From contig NZ_JASVWB010000004.1 of the NCBI RefSeq assembly GCF_030287445.1, positions 744,001 through 808,000 of the forward strand: DNA of 64,000 nucleotides, given 5' to 3'. Of this stretch, positions 56,475-64,000 are shown one piece after another (positions within the stretch are counted from its first letter, which is position 1; each line of letters starts with the position of its first letter). The translations under genes and the position numbers were made by a program. The DNA comes from Streptomyces sp. ALI-76-A. GTDB taxonomy: Bacteria > Actinomycetota > Actinomycetes > Streptomycetales > Streptomycetaceae. The notes under the pieces were generated by a model that was not told the origin of the DNA, ran no database searches, and saw only the letters and a program-made list of their open reading frames with translations.

Positions 56475-56819
56475 ATGAACGAACCGTCCGCACACCCACA
56501 GCCTTCGCCCCGGGATGCCGGAGGCGAGAACCCCACGGTGCGCTTCGACGCCACGGTCCACCCCGGGCCGGCGAACCGTGATCTCCTCGGCGTCGCCGAT
56601 CTGGACCTGGACCGGATCCTCGACCGGGAGGGTGAGGTCCGGGTGGCCGCCTCCGCGGAGGAGTGCCGGCGACTGCTGGAGAGCGGCTACGAAGTCCATC
56701 TGCACGCCCAGGTGCCCGTGCGGCCCCTCCCCGCCGAACTGGTGGAACACGACGACTCGGTGAAGCAGGAGTGCCCCCGCTCAGGCTGGTGCCAGATCAC
56801 TCAGACGGGACTATCGTAG
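56475..56819 (+). CDS. hypothetical 114-residue protein, possibly ended by a premature TAG
   Basis: ATG at 56475 has a strong ribosome-binding site (accgagggagacgg). The protein is acidic: ENPTVRFDATVHPGPANRDL, GVADLDLDRILDREGEVRVA, ECRRLLESGYEVHLHAQVPV and a tail with two Cys (QECPRSGWC). I do not recognise it. The amber stop at 56817-56819 is followed in the same frame by further protein-like sequence, so this may be the first half of a longer product. It is probably transcribed with the STG-repeat ORF. Confidence 0.55.
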   Translation: MNEPSAHPQPSPRDAGGENPTVRFDATVHPGPANRDLLGVADLDLDRILDREGEVRVAASAEECRRLLESGYEVHLHAQVPVRPLPAELVEHDDSVKQECPRSGWCQITQTGLS

Positions 56820-57190
56820 AAACAAGGGATCGGACTCGCCGCCGAGACCCCCCGCGTCGAGGGCCGCGTGGCCGTCCCCCCGGAAGGACACCGGCTCGCC
56901 GCCCGCGACAGCATCGATCTGGACGATCTGAGCAACGAGGTCTTCCCCGGTGGCCAGGTGCTCCCGACAACGGCAACGGCCACGAGACCGCCGATGTGGC
57001 CGAGCTCATCTCGCTGGTGAGGATCGGACGCGTCGTCGCTGTCGTACGCCGCTCACTCCGTGCCCCGGGCATCGTGTGCGTTCTCGTCGCCGACGCAGGC
57101 CCCAGCCTGCCGGTCATCGCCCGCCGGGAAGATGGCCACCGCGACCACGTCACCGCACTCATCACCGCCGCCGCGTCACTGCAACACTGA
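56820..57190 (+). pseudogene. continuation of the 114-residue gene, frameshifted
   Basis: In frame after the TAG: GIGLAAETPRVEGRVAVPPE, then HRLAARDSIDLDDLSNEVFP. Near 56965 the sense moves to another frame: NGHETADVAELISLVRIGRV, RRSLRAPGIVCVLVADAGPS and TALITAAASLQH with a stop at 57190. Together with the upstream ORF this would make a protein of about 235 residues carrying one stop and one frame change. It may alternatively be a separate decayed gene. Confidence 0.45.
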
Positions 57191-57286
57191 GGCCTTTCCA
57201 ACGTTCAGCGGTGGCTGAGCAGTTGGCGTGACAGGCCGACGAGGCACCTGGTAGACGGGTTCCCGACCACTGTTGCGCCAAGGGTT

Positions 57287-57386
57287 GCGCCTGACGGGTG
57301 CACCCGGTGTGGCGACGGGTCGCGCCTGACGGGTGCACCCGTTGTGGCGACGGGTCGCGCCTGACGGGTGCACCCGGTGTGGCGAC
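57287..57386. repeat. 35-bp tandem repeat, nearly three copies
   Basis: Units begin gcgcctgacgggtgcacccg at 57287, 57322 and 57357 (last one 30 bp), with single-base differences (ggtgtgg/gttgtgg). The copies are directly adjacent, without spacers, between the decayed gene ending at 57190 and the membrane-protein gene. Confidence 0.9.
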
Positions 57387-57429
57387 AGCTGTGGCGCGAG
57401 CCTTCGCAGCGTCTCGGAGGCGTCCCAAT

Positions 57430-58464
57430 TCAGTCGTCGTTTCTAGTGTTCTGCCTCGGCAGGAACCTCTGGCGTGCCCAAAGGCTCAGTAGTGCCGTCG
57501 CGCCGACCAACAGCGGCACGGGGTCGCGGGCAGGCGGAGCCAGCACATATCCCAGCACCGTGACCGTGCAGACCGTCAGGGGAATGAACGCCGCCGCACC
57601 CTCCATCCCCCGTCGCAGCGAAGGACGAGCGGTGCCCAGGGCGCTCGCCCCGCCGGGCACCCAAGGGCCGACAGCGGCCACCAGCAGTCCCGCGGTGGCG
57701 CAGGCGTCGACCAACTGAGGGAACATCGTCGTCTCAGGGCCGTGTGGGCCAATCGTCCACAGTCGCAGGGTGTCGCCGATCAACATGAGGGACAGCCCGA
57801 CGATCCCGACCCACAAGGTGGCTCTCTGGTCACTGTGGACGAGACGGCGCAGGGAGAAGAGAAAACTGAGAAACACGACTTCCGCGACCCACAGGACACC
57901 GACCATCCCCGTCCCCAGCTGCCAGCCGTTACCGGCCCCACGCAGCAGTACCCATCCCGTCATGAACACGGCGCCGGCTGTGACGATCCCGTCGAGCACG
58001 CGCCGCAGCAACACGTGCCGGCCTGTGCCGGCATCGGCCGCGACCACCAGACCGGCCATCCCCAGGCCGACCGTCAGCGTCACTCCGGTGACCACCACCG
58101 AACCCAGCAACGATCGCGCGTCCCCTCCCGAAGCTGGAGGCTGGGCCGACAGTACGGTGACGGCTCCCCGGTACACACCTCCGGCTACCGCGGAACCCCC
58201 CAACAGCAGCAGACGCATCCGGACCCGTCCGCTCGTTCCCCTCGCGCGGAGCATGAGGGAGGCCGCCAATCCCCAGCAGCCGGTGAGCGGCCCGAAAGCC
58301 ACCATCCGTGCCACCCCGCTCCCGGCCGCCCACAGCCCGCCGAACGTCAGCACTGTTCCTACGAGACATGCCATACCGACCGCGCCCCAGGTACGTGCCC
58401 AGGTCGGGTGGCCGCGGCTCGCTCGGAGCCTGAACGCGTCCGGCGACTTTCCCAACCCCGACAT
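57430..58464 (-). CDS. polytopic membrane protein (sensor-like transmembrane module)
   Basis: A 344-residue protein. ATG at 58464 follows ggaaagg; upstream in-frame starts lack support. About nine to ten membrane spans cover nearly its whole length (for example AVGMACLVGTVLTFGGLWAA, GVLWVAEVVFLSFLFSLRRL, PVPLLVGATALLSLWARQRF). The arrangement resembles the membrane half of Streptomyces GGDEF/EAL c-di-GMP proteins, but it stops right after the last span (RQNTRNDD) with no catalytic domain. It could be a truncated sensor or a stand-alone membrane protein; function unassigned. Confidence 0.75.
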   Translation of the reverse strand: MSGLGKSPDAFRLRASRGHPTWARTWGAVGMACLVGTVLTFGGLWAAGSGVARMVAFGPLTGCWGLAASLMLRARGTSGRVRMRLLLLGGSAVAGGVYRGAVTVLSAQPPASGGDARSLLGSVVVTGVTLTVGLGMAGLVVAADAGTGRHVLLRRVLDGIVTAGAVFMTGWVLLRGAGNGWQLGTGMVGVLWVAEVVFLSFLFSLRRLVHSDQRATLWVGIVGLSLMLIGDTLRLWTIGPHGPETTMFPQLVDACATAGLLVAAVGPWVPGGASALGTARPSLRRGMEGAAAFIPLTVCTVTVLGYVLAPPARDPVPLLVGATALLSLWARQRFLPRQNTRNDD

Positions 58465-58598
58465 CAGGTGCGCCTTTCCACCGGTCCCCGTCGAAGGGCT
58501 TCGCTCGCAGGCCCCGCATCCATTCAGAAACCGTAAACACCTGCCACCGGTTCCGAAGTGAATCATCGGTTCATTCACTCGTACTGCGTAAAGGAGGG

Positions 58599-58629
58599 GC
58601 GAGCCCGCCATCGGAGTGGACGGGCTCGC
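58599..58629 (-). terminator. hairpin terminator behind a minus-strand gene remnant
   Basis: A perfect 9-bp stem, gcgagcccg and cgggctcgc, with a 13-nt loop. It follows the short minus-strand remnant at 58637-58770. Confidence 0.6.
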
Positions 58630-58636
58630 GTCGTCG

Positions 58637-58770
58637 AGTGGTCAGCGGGGGAGGTAGCAGCGGATGGTGGTGCCGTCGTGGCCGGTGTGGACGGGCGTCA
58701 CGCAGGGCGGCGCGAACCACGACCTGGTGCAGGCGGGAGCGGACAACTCCGCGCGCACGAAACTTAGTTC
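58637..58770 (-). pseudogene. C-terminal tail of an unidentified gene
   Basis: On the minus strand, SFVRAELSAPACTRSWFAPP followed by CVTPVHTGHDGTTIRCYLPR and a stop, then the hairpin at 58599-58629. The codon pattern is natural and the terminator suits a real gene end, but the upstream part is missing or out of frame. The family is not recognised. Confidence 0.35.
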
Positions 58771-58827
58771 GCCCTGATGCCACCACACCGAGCTGGGTAG
58801 GCGTCCACGACCACTGTCGGTGGAACC

Positions 58828-59063
58828 GGATTCACCCGCGTACCGGCGGGCACGTTGAACTCCATGACGACTGGGGGAAGTCCTACTACTACCTCACCGA
58901 CGCCACCGGCAACGTCCTCGGCCTGGTCGACGACGCGGGCAAGCGCGCACCCACACGTATGCCTACGGCCCCTCCGGCCTGCCCCGCGGCACCACTACCG
59001 AGGCGGTCGCGCAGCCGTTGCGCTACTGCGGCGCCTGCCTGGCCCCGACGGGCCTGCACAAAT
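58828..59063 (+). pseudogene. RHS core fragment
   Basis: Three frames are needed: GFTRVPAGTLNSMTTGG, then GKSYYYLTDATGNVLGLVDD, then TYAYGPSGLPRGTTTEAVAQ and LRYCGACLAPTGLHK. Each piece aligns with the RHS protein at 38827-42228 (EFIREPGGTLNSLTTGG, NYYYLTDALGSVTGLVDE, QPYRFTGGYQDPTGLYHFG). The toxin-tip boundary and upstream repeats are missing. Confidence 0.75.
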
Positions 59064-59065
59064 CA

Positions 59066-59768
59066 CCGGCTGCGCTCTTTCGCTTCCGTCTGGAGCGGTC
59101 GACCCGGACCAGGTTCGGATCACCGTGCACGGCTCTGACGAGTCCTGTGCGGCGCTGTCAGCTTGACCCTTGGGTGGCAACGCGGGCGGTACGTGAGTTG
59201 AAGTCCGTTTCCAGGTGACGTTGGGACGGAAGCGCCGACCAGGCAGCGGCGCACCGCACAAAGGATCTTCGACCGGCTGGTGGACGAGTGTGGTTCCCAT
59301 GCACGAGACAGTCGTGTTCAGGAAGCATCCAGATCCACGCCCGCGAGCTCGGGACCGCTCGGTAGTGGTGCGACACCGCTGTCAGGATGCTGAGTGCCGG
59401 TCGGTTCCTCCCCAAGACGGCCCGTCTCTGAATTCCCTCCTCGGTGTTCGGGTGAACCGTGCGGACGAAGTCTTTGGAGGCTCCCGGGAGGGCGTCGTGC
59501 TGGGCCGCCGTGGCGGTCAGGGTCAGCCGGATCGCCGCGCGCCTGTGTGGATCCCCGATGTCTGACAGGGACGAGTACACCTGCGACTGGACGAAGTCGC
59601 AGGGCGCTTCGTCGACGACGGTCGCCGACCGCGTGGCCGACGGTCACGCTCAGTTCGTCGGGGATGGTGGAGATCTCGTGCTGCCTACCGCTCGGTCCGG
59701 TCGGACAGCGGAGCACTCACCATCGCACTCGACAAAAGGACTTGGTCCACGTCGACGGGACTTGAAGA
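59066..59768. other. 700-bp region without a supported gene
   Basis: Follows the RHS fragment. On the minus strand, pieces such as YSSLSDIGDPHRRAAIRLTL and HEISTIPDELSVTVGHAVGD look protein-like but lie in different frames and have no start; they may be a decayed gene I do not recognise. Confidence 0.35.
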
Positions 59769-60284
59769 ATGACGGGCATGCAGATCCGACGGGCATGGCT
59801 TGATGATGCGTCAGCAGTCGCTGGCGTCTACGTGCGCTCCTGGCAGGCGGCCTTTTCCGGTCTCGTTCCCCAGCACTACCTCGACGCCATGGAACCAAGC
59901 CGCGAAGAGTCCGAGTGGAAGACACGCATCACGGAAACCAGATGGCCATCGTCGGGAGTGCTGGTAGCTGAAACCGAGGCCGGGATCGTCGGATTCGCCA
60001 GCTTCGGACCGTCTCAGGACACCCCAGCTATCGCTGAGATCGGCACGCTCTACGCGATGCCCGAGCTCTGGGGTACGGGAATCGGGAAGCAGTTGATGCT
60101 GGCCACGTTGACGACTCTCGGACAGGCCGACTACACGCAAGCCACCTTGTGGGTACTGGAAGACAACGAACGCGCCCGGCGCTTCTACGAAGCCGCCGGC
60201 TGGGGCGCGGACGGCACGGCCGTGGAGGATTCCACCGGCGGCGCCTCTCTCAACAAGCTGCGCTACCGCCGCCGTCTTGGCTAG
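59769..60284 (+). CDS. GNAT-family N-acetyltransferase
   Basis: A 171-residue acetyltransferase: MQIRRAWLDDASAVAGVYVR, VLVAETEAGIVGFASFG, AEIGTLYAMPELWGTGIGKQ (acetyl-CoA loop GTGIGKQ), ATLWVLEDNERARRFYEAAG. The acceptor is unknown. The start is ATG 59769 or 59778. The last codons are RRRLG and the TAG stop is formed by the CTAG end of the inserted palindromic element, so the original C-terminus may have been altered, although the GNAT fold is complete. Confidence 0.9.
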   Translation: MTGMQIRRAWLDDASAVAGVYVRSWQAAFSGLVPQHYLDAMEPSREESEWKTRITETRWPSSGVLVAETEAGIVGFASFGPSQDTPAIAEIGTLYAMPELWGTGIGKQLMLATLTTLGQADYTQATLWVLEDNERARRFYEAAGWGADGTAVEDSTGGASLNKLRYRRRLG

Positions 60285-60449
60285 TGCCGTGGCAGGCAAC
60301 GTTCGCCCCGTCGCGACGCCCGGCACGCACTCTCGCCGCACCGGCCGAAAGCCCAAGTACATCCAGTACGAGGGCTTCCGGCCGGCACGCCGAGAGCACG
60401 CACCGGACGCCGCTCCTTGACGGGCAAACGTTGCCTGCCGCGGCACTAG
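60281..60449. mobile_element. 169-bp palindromic MITE-like element, copy 2
   Basis: The same length and ends as the copy at 28644-28812 but inverted, with three differences seen (near each end and one inside). It overlaps the 3' end of the acetyltransferase gene by 4 bp. The following 230 bp contain minus-strand text (GVTRLHNLAITGNSHPMRAN) that might be transposase debris, though I cannot name it. Confidence 0.88.
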
Positions 60450-60683
60450 AGGTTGGCCCGCATGGGATGTGAGTTTCCGGTGATGGCCAGGTTGTGGAGC
60501 CGGGTGACGCCGAGCATTGCGGGCGATGCCGAGCATGGCCTGATGAACGCCGGAGCTCTTGAGCTGGTAGCTTGAACGCCGCACTCGGCACATGCGTACT
60601 CCACGGCGGCGCCACCGGCGAGCGGAGAGGGGGCACCGCCCCTCGGTGAGGCCCGCGGCCCGGCGGCCGGTAGGGTCCGTGGA

Positions 60684-62618
60684 ATGCCGAAGGTCAAGGT
60701 CAGCGTGATCGTCCCCGTCTACAACACCGGGAAGTACGTCGACGAGTGCGCCCCGTCGCTGCTCGGGCAGAGCTTGCCTGCCGACGAGTACGAGGTCATC
60801 TACGTCGACGACGGGTCGACGGACGACACGCTGAGCCGGCTGGAGAAGATCGCCGCCGGGCATTCCAACGTTCAGGTGCACACCCGGCCCAACTCGGGCT
60901 GGCCGGGCGCGCCGCGCAACCTCGGCATGCGGCACGCCCGGGGCGAGTACATCCAGTTCGTCGACCACGACGACACGCTCGGCCCCGAGGCCCTGGAGCG
61001 GCTGTACACGCACGCCAAGCGGAACGACGCGGACGTGGTCCTCGGCAAGATGTCCAGCACGATGGTGCGGCCCCGGCGGCTGTTCCGGCACACGGTCGAC
61101 GCCTGCACCATCGACAACGACGAGCTGATGCAGAGCATGTCGCCGCACAAGATGTTCCGGCGGGCCTTCGTCGAGGAGCACGGGCTGCGGTTCCCGGAGG
61201 GGCCGTGGATCCTGGAGGACCTGGCCTTCGTCAGCGCCGCCTACCTCAAGGCGGAGCGGATCTCGATCCTCGCCGACTACCCCTGCTACTACTGGCTGAA
61301 GCGGGACGACGGCGGCAACAACACCCAGCACCGCTTCAACCCGCGGCATGGGTTCTGGTCCAACTGCCGCAGCATCGTTCGCCAGATCAAGGACGGCACC
61401 ACTCCCTCCGACGACATGGACGCGCTGCAGAACCGGCTGCTGCACCGCCTGTACCATGTCGAAATTCTCTCCCGGACGCGTGAGCCCGAGATCCTGCGCG
61501 AGGACCCGGCCGAGCAGCGCCAGCGGTTCGAGGCGGCCCGGGAGCTGGCACGGGAGGAGTTCCCGGCGGCCGTGCGGGAGGGACTGCCCGCGGTGTCCCG
61601 GCTGCGGGCTGAACTGCTCGAACGCGGTGACTTCGACGGGGCGGTGGCGCTCGCCGAGCGTGTCCGCGCGGTGAGGGCCCGCAGCGAGGTCGCCGCACCG
61701 CGGTGGGAGGACGGCCGGCTGGTCGCCGACGTCACACTGAGCCTGTTGCGCGGGGACGGCGAGCCGCTGGTCGTCCTCGAGCGGGACGGCAAGCTGTGGC
61801 TGGACCCGGAGTTGCTGGACGGTGTCCCGGGCACGGAGGACGGATGGGAGATCCGCGATCCGTTCCGGCTGGCCTACGCCGAGCTGGTGGTCAAGGACCG
61901 GGACCGCGAGGACTGGTGGTACCCCGAGGACGACCTGGAGGTGCGCCTGCGGCCGCTGGGTGACGGACGCGCGCATCTGGTCGCGTCCGGGCGGCTGTGC
62001 CTGGACCCGGAGCGGCTGGCCGGTGGCCGGCCGCTGGAGCGCGGGGTGCACGACGTGTGGGCGTACGTCCAACTGCTGGGCGTCGACCGGATGGTGCGCG
62101 TCACCGGTGACGGCACCCCGGGCGCTCCGGCCGCGGGTCCGGCCCTGACCGGCGGACGACTCGCGCTGCCGTACTGGACGGGCAGCGGCCAGCTCGCCCT
62201 CGACGTGGACCAGCGTCAGCGCGGGCTCGGCCCCGACACCACCGGTGCCGCAGCCAGGAACGCCGGGCGCGGCGAACGGTCGTTGCCCCTGCCGTACATC
62301 GTGGCGACGGACGGCATGCCGGCCCCGGTCAAGGTCACCGTGTCGACCCTGACGGTGGATGCCGAGCTGATCCCCGGCACTGACGGGACGACGGTACGGC
62401 TGCGCCTGCCCGCCCGTCTCCGGCTCCCGGCCGGACGCCACCCTGTCACCCTCCCGAAGACGGACACCCCGGTCGCCCACGCCGTCGTCCGCGACGGCGC
62501 CCTGATACGTCTGGAGGGTCCGGCGTACGAGCCGGGAACCGGGCGTCGGTTCCTCGACACGGTCACCGACAACCGGCGGATCCGAGGCGTCCGGCGTCGG
62601 CTGGGCCGGTCGGACTGA
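60684..62618 (+). CDS. family 2 glycosyltransferase with C-terminal beta-rich domain
   Basis: A 644-residue protein. The N-terminal GT-A domain is clear: VKVSVIVPVYNTGKYVDECA, VIYVDDGSTDDTLSRL, NSGWPGAPRNLGMRHARGEY, FVDHDDTLGPEALERL (DxD-type metal site) and GPWILEDLAFVSAAYLKAER (catalytic Asp region). Residues about 340-640 form a beta-rich extension (VTLSLLRGDGEPLVVLERDG; RLPARLRLPAGRHPVTLP) like the trimerisation/Ig-like domains of TarP/TarS-type wall glycosyltransferases. It probably adds sugars to a cell-wall polymer such as a teichoic or teichulosonic acid. No membrane span, so cytoplasmic. No wall-polymer genes are adjacent. Confidence 0.88.
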   Translation: MPKVKVSVIVPVYNTGKYVDECAPSLLGQSLPADEYEVIYVDDGSTDDTLSRLEKIAAGHSNVQVHTRPNSGWPGAPRNLGMRHARGEYIQFVDHDDTLGPEALERLYTHAKRNDADVVLGKMSSTMVRPRRLFRHTVDACTIDNDELMQSMSPHKMFRRAFVEEHGLRFPEGPWILEDLAFVSAAYLKAERISILADYPCYYWLKRDDGGNNTQHRFNPRHGFWSNCRSIVRQIKDGTTPSDDMDALQNRLLHRLYHVEILSRTREPEILREDPAEQRQRFEAARELAREEFPAAVREGLPAVSRLRAELLERGDFDGAVALAERVRAVRARSEVAAPRWEDGRLVADVTLSLLRGDGEPLVVLERDGKLWLDPELLDGVPGTEDGWEIRDPFRLAYAELVVKDRDREDWWYPEDDLEVRLRPLGDGRAHLVASGRLCLDPERLAGGRPLERGVHDVWAYVQLLGVDRMVRVTGDGTPGAPAAGPALTGGRLALPYWTGSGQLALDVDQRQRGLGPDTTGAAARNAGRGERSLPLPYIVATDGMPAPVKVTVSTLTVDAELIPGTDGTTVRLRLPARLRLPAGRHPVTLPKTDTPVAHAVVRDGALIRLEGPAYEPGTGRRFLDTVTDNRRIRGVRRRLGRSD

Positions 62619-62841
62619 CCGCTTCCCATGCCTCGGAGGTCAGCGCTCGAACTCCGGGGTGTGGTTTCCGAGTCCGCCCGGGTCTCCGAAGCCGACTGGT
62701 GGCCAGTTCATGAACAGCTCAGGTGACGCGCCTGGTCGACGGAACCGGCCACCACAAAGTCCGTGGCTGGAGACGCAGATCAGCCGTTGTCCGGCTATTC
62801 TCCGTACTGGCCTGGCCGGTGCGCTTGAACGTCCCCAGCTG

Positions 62842-63042
62842 TCAAGCCACTTCGTCCTCCCGCTCGATGGCCTGGGCGCGGTTCTTGAGCCGGTAGCTCG
62901 GGCCGTTGATGGAGATCACTTCGCCGCGGTGCAGGAGTCGGTCGAGAATCGCGGTGGCGAGGACTTCGTCGCCGAAGACCTGACCCCACTCGCTGGCCGG
63001 CGAAGCCGACTGCTTCCGGAGCAACGGGAACCGCCTCACCAA
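62842..63042 (-). pseudogene. IS21-type istB helper ATPase, C-terminal fragment
   Basis: [20 protein letters not shown] followed by [18 protein letters not shown] is the characteristic ending of IstB-like ATPases of IS21-family elements. Only about 60 residues remain; the Walker motifs are missing. Confidence 0.8.
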
Positions 63043-63095
63043 GGGAGACTTGGCGGCGGACGACGGTCTTGATGCGATCGAAGACGATCGTCGTC

Positions 63096-63320
63096 GGCGC
63101 TCCTCATGCTGACTCCTTGCACCTGCGAGGTCGCGGAGTGCGGGCCGTGATCCCGCACCCTGCCGACCAGATCGCCAAGCGCAGGCGCAGGGCTGTGACG
63201 GCGGTCGCCCACCCCGCTTCGACCGCGACGCCTACACGCAACGCAACGCCGTCGAGCGCTACATCAATCGCCGCAGGCGATGGCGCGGCCCGGCCACTCG
63301 CTACGAGGAAACCGCCATGG
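63096..63320 (+). pseudogene. IS5-family transposase, C-terminal fragment
   Basis: [20 protein letters not shown] and, one frame away, [39 protein letters not shown] match the end of IS5-type DDE transposases (the second motif holds the catalytic Glu). A frameshift lies near 63193, and the rest of the gene is absent. Confidence 0.75.
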
Positions 63321-63599
63321 TTTTTCTACCGCGCCGGCCGCCTTGTCGCGAGGCAGCTTTTCTGGTCCGCTCCCTGAAGGAACCACCGTTCACGACAAGA
63401 GGCATTCCGCTTGCGGGTCGGAGCAGACGAGACCGCGGGGGTCCGGTCGTCGGCGAGTTCGCGGAGCAGGGAGCGCACGCGCATACGGGGGTTCAGTCCC
63501 GAGCCGGGGTTCTGGCCGGCGTAGCCGAGCCGCTCGCGGCGCAGGGCGCGCAAATCCCGTTCTGGCAGGGCGAACACGAGCGCCACGCAGCTGCTCCTG

Positions 63600-63884
63600 G
63601 TCGCGGCGGTCCTGTAGTTCTTCGACTGCGCCCAGAACATCGGCACGGGCCTGCTGCGCGGCCTCGACGACACCAAGGGCGACTTCCGAGCACCCTCGTC
63701 GGCTACTGGCTCGTGCCTGCCCGCCTCCGCTCTCCTCGGCCTCGCCATCGGCTTGGACACCCTTGGCATCTGGCTCGGCTTGCCCACCGGCCTCGCCACC
63801 ACCGGCGTGCTCCTCCTACGCCGCTTCGACCAAGGCCTCGGCCGGCAGCCCCAGGCGACCGAACCGACGCCGTCGCAGGGCTGA
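63600..63884 (+). pseudogene. MATE-type efflux transporter, C-terminal fragment
   Basis: FFDCAQNIGTGLLRGLDDTK, then LLGLAIGLDTLGIWLGLPTG and GVLLLRRFDQGLGRQ with a stop at 63884 are the last two to three spans of a MATE transporter. An in-frame TAG precedes FFDC, and GYWLV is in another frame, so the gene is dead. Nothing recognisable follows to the window edge. Confidence 0.65.
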
Positions 63885-64000
63885 CAGCGCTTGTTCACGG
63901 CTTCGGGAGGCATGCCACCTCGCCCGGACGAATCGAACGGTGCACGACATCGCGCACCCTGGCACCCTGCGGCGGCGCCCTGCGGGCCACAGAGGAGGTC

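Noticed and set aside
57287..57386. Possible CRISPR array
   Set aside because: The 35-bp units are directly adjacent with no unique spacers and there are no cas genes in the window.

Overview
The window is high-GC actinobacterial DNA, almost certainly Streptomyces. Supporting signs are the strong G/C bias at third codon positions, many GTG/TTG starts, ATGA/GTGA-coupled genes, a SARP/AfsR-type regulator, a TTA-containing secreted-protein gene, peptidase-inhibitor I36 proteins, a class F sortase and an RHS protein with a signal peptide.

Layout. (1) 1-25.6 kb is the right part of a nonribosomal peptide/polyketide hybrid cluster on the + strand: a truncated A-PCP end, a KS-(decayed AT)-carrier-C protein with an extra half C domain, a 3-hydroxyacyl-CoA dehydrogenase, a C-A-PCP-E-C-TE synthetase, a C-A-PCP-C-A-PCP-E-C synthetase, an MbtH-like protein and a flavin-dependent oxidoreductase. 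Most junctions overlap, so it is one operon. A-domain signature residues point to Thr and a Val-like residue for the two modules of the last synthetase; two other A domains carry signatures I cannot assign. The TE sits in the middle protein, so gene order is not the order of synthesis. (2) 25.7-28 kb has a Clp-N/HTH regulator with two palindromic operators against its start codon, then three frameshifted genes. (3) 28-38.5 kb holds small secreted proteins, an ECF sigma factor, a large AfsR-like regulator, a beta-lactamase-fold hydrolase and two alpha/beta hydrolases. (4) 38.6-42.2 kb is an RHS gene with a short hydrophobic tail, followed by a 39-residue membrane protein and a perfect terminator: a candidate toxin/immunity pair. 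(5) 42.7-53 kb is accessory DNA: regulators, two I36-type proteins, an SDR with a divergent TetR regulator, a sortase with a putative substrate, and several truncated hydrolase, propeller and SDR pieces. (6) 53-57 kb has a sigma factor with a membrane partner, and a subtilisin-like protease coupled to a separate propeptide-like protein, divergent from small repeat-rich ORFs. (7) 57-64 kb has a polytopic membrane protein, RHS debris, an acetyltransferase, a family 2 glycosyltransferase and IS21, IS5 and MATE remnants.

Two near-identical 169-bp palindromic elements (28.6 kb and 60.3 kb, opposite orientation) are the clearest mobile repeats. The second supplies the stop codon of an acetyltransferase gene. 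The right half looks like a decaying accessory region, but because frameshifts recur, base-calling errors must be excluded before every broken gene is treated as a true pseudogene. Motif alignments, A-domain codes and residue numbers were read by eye.
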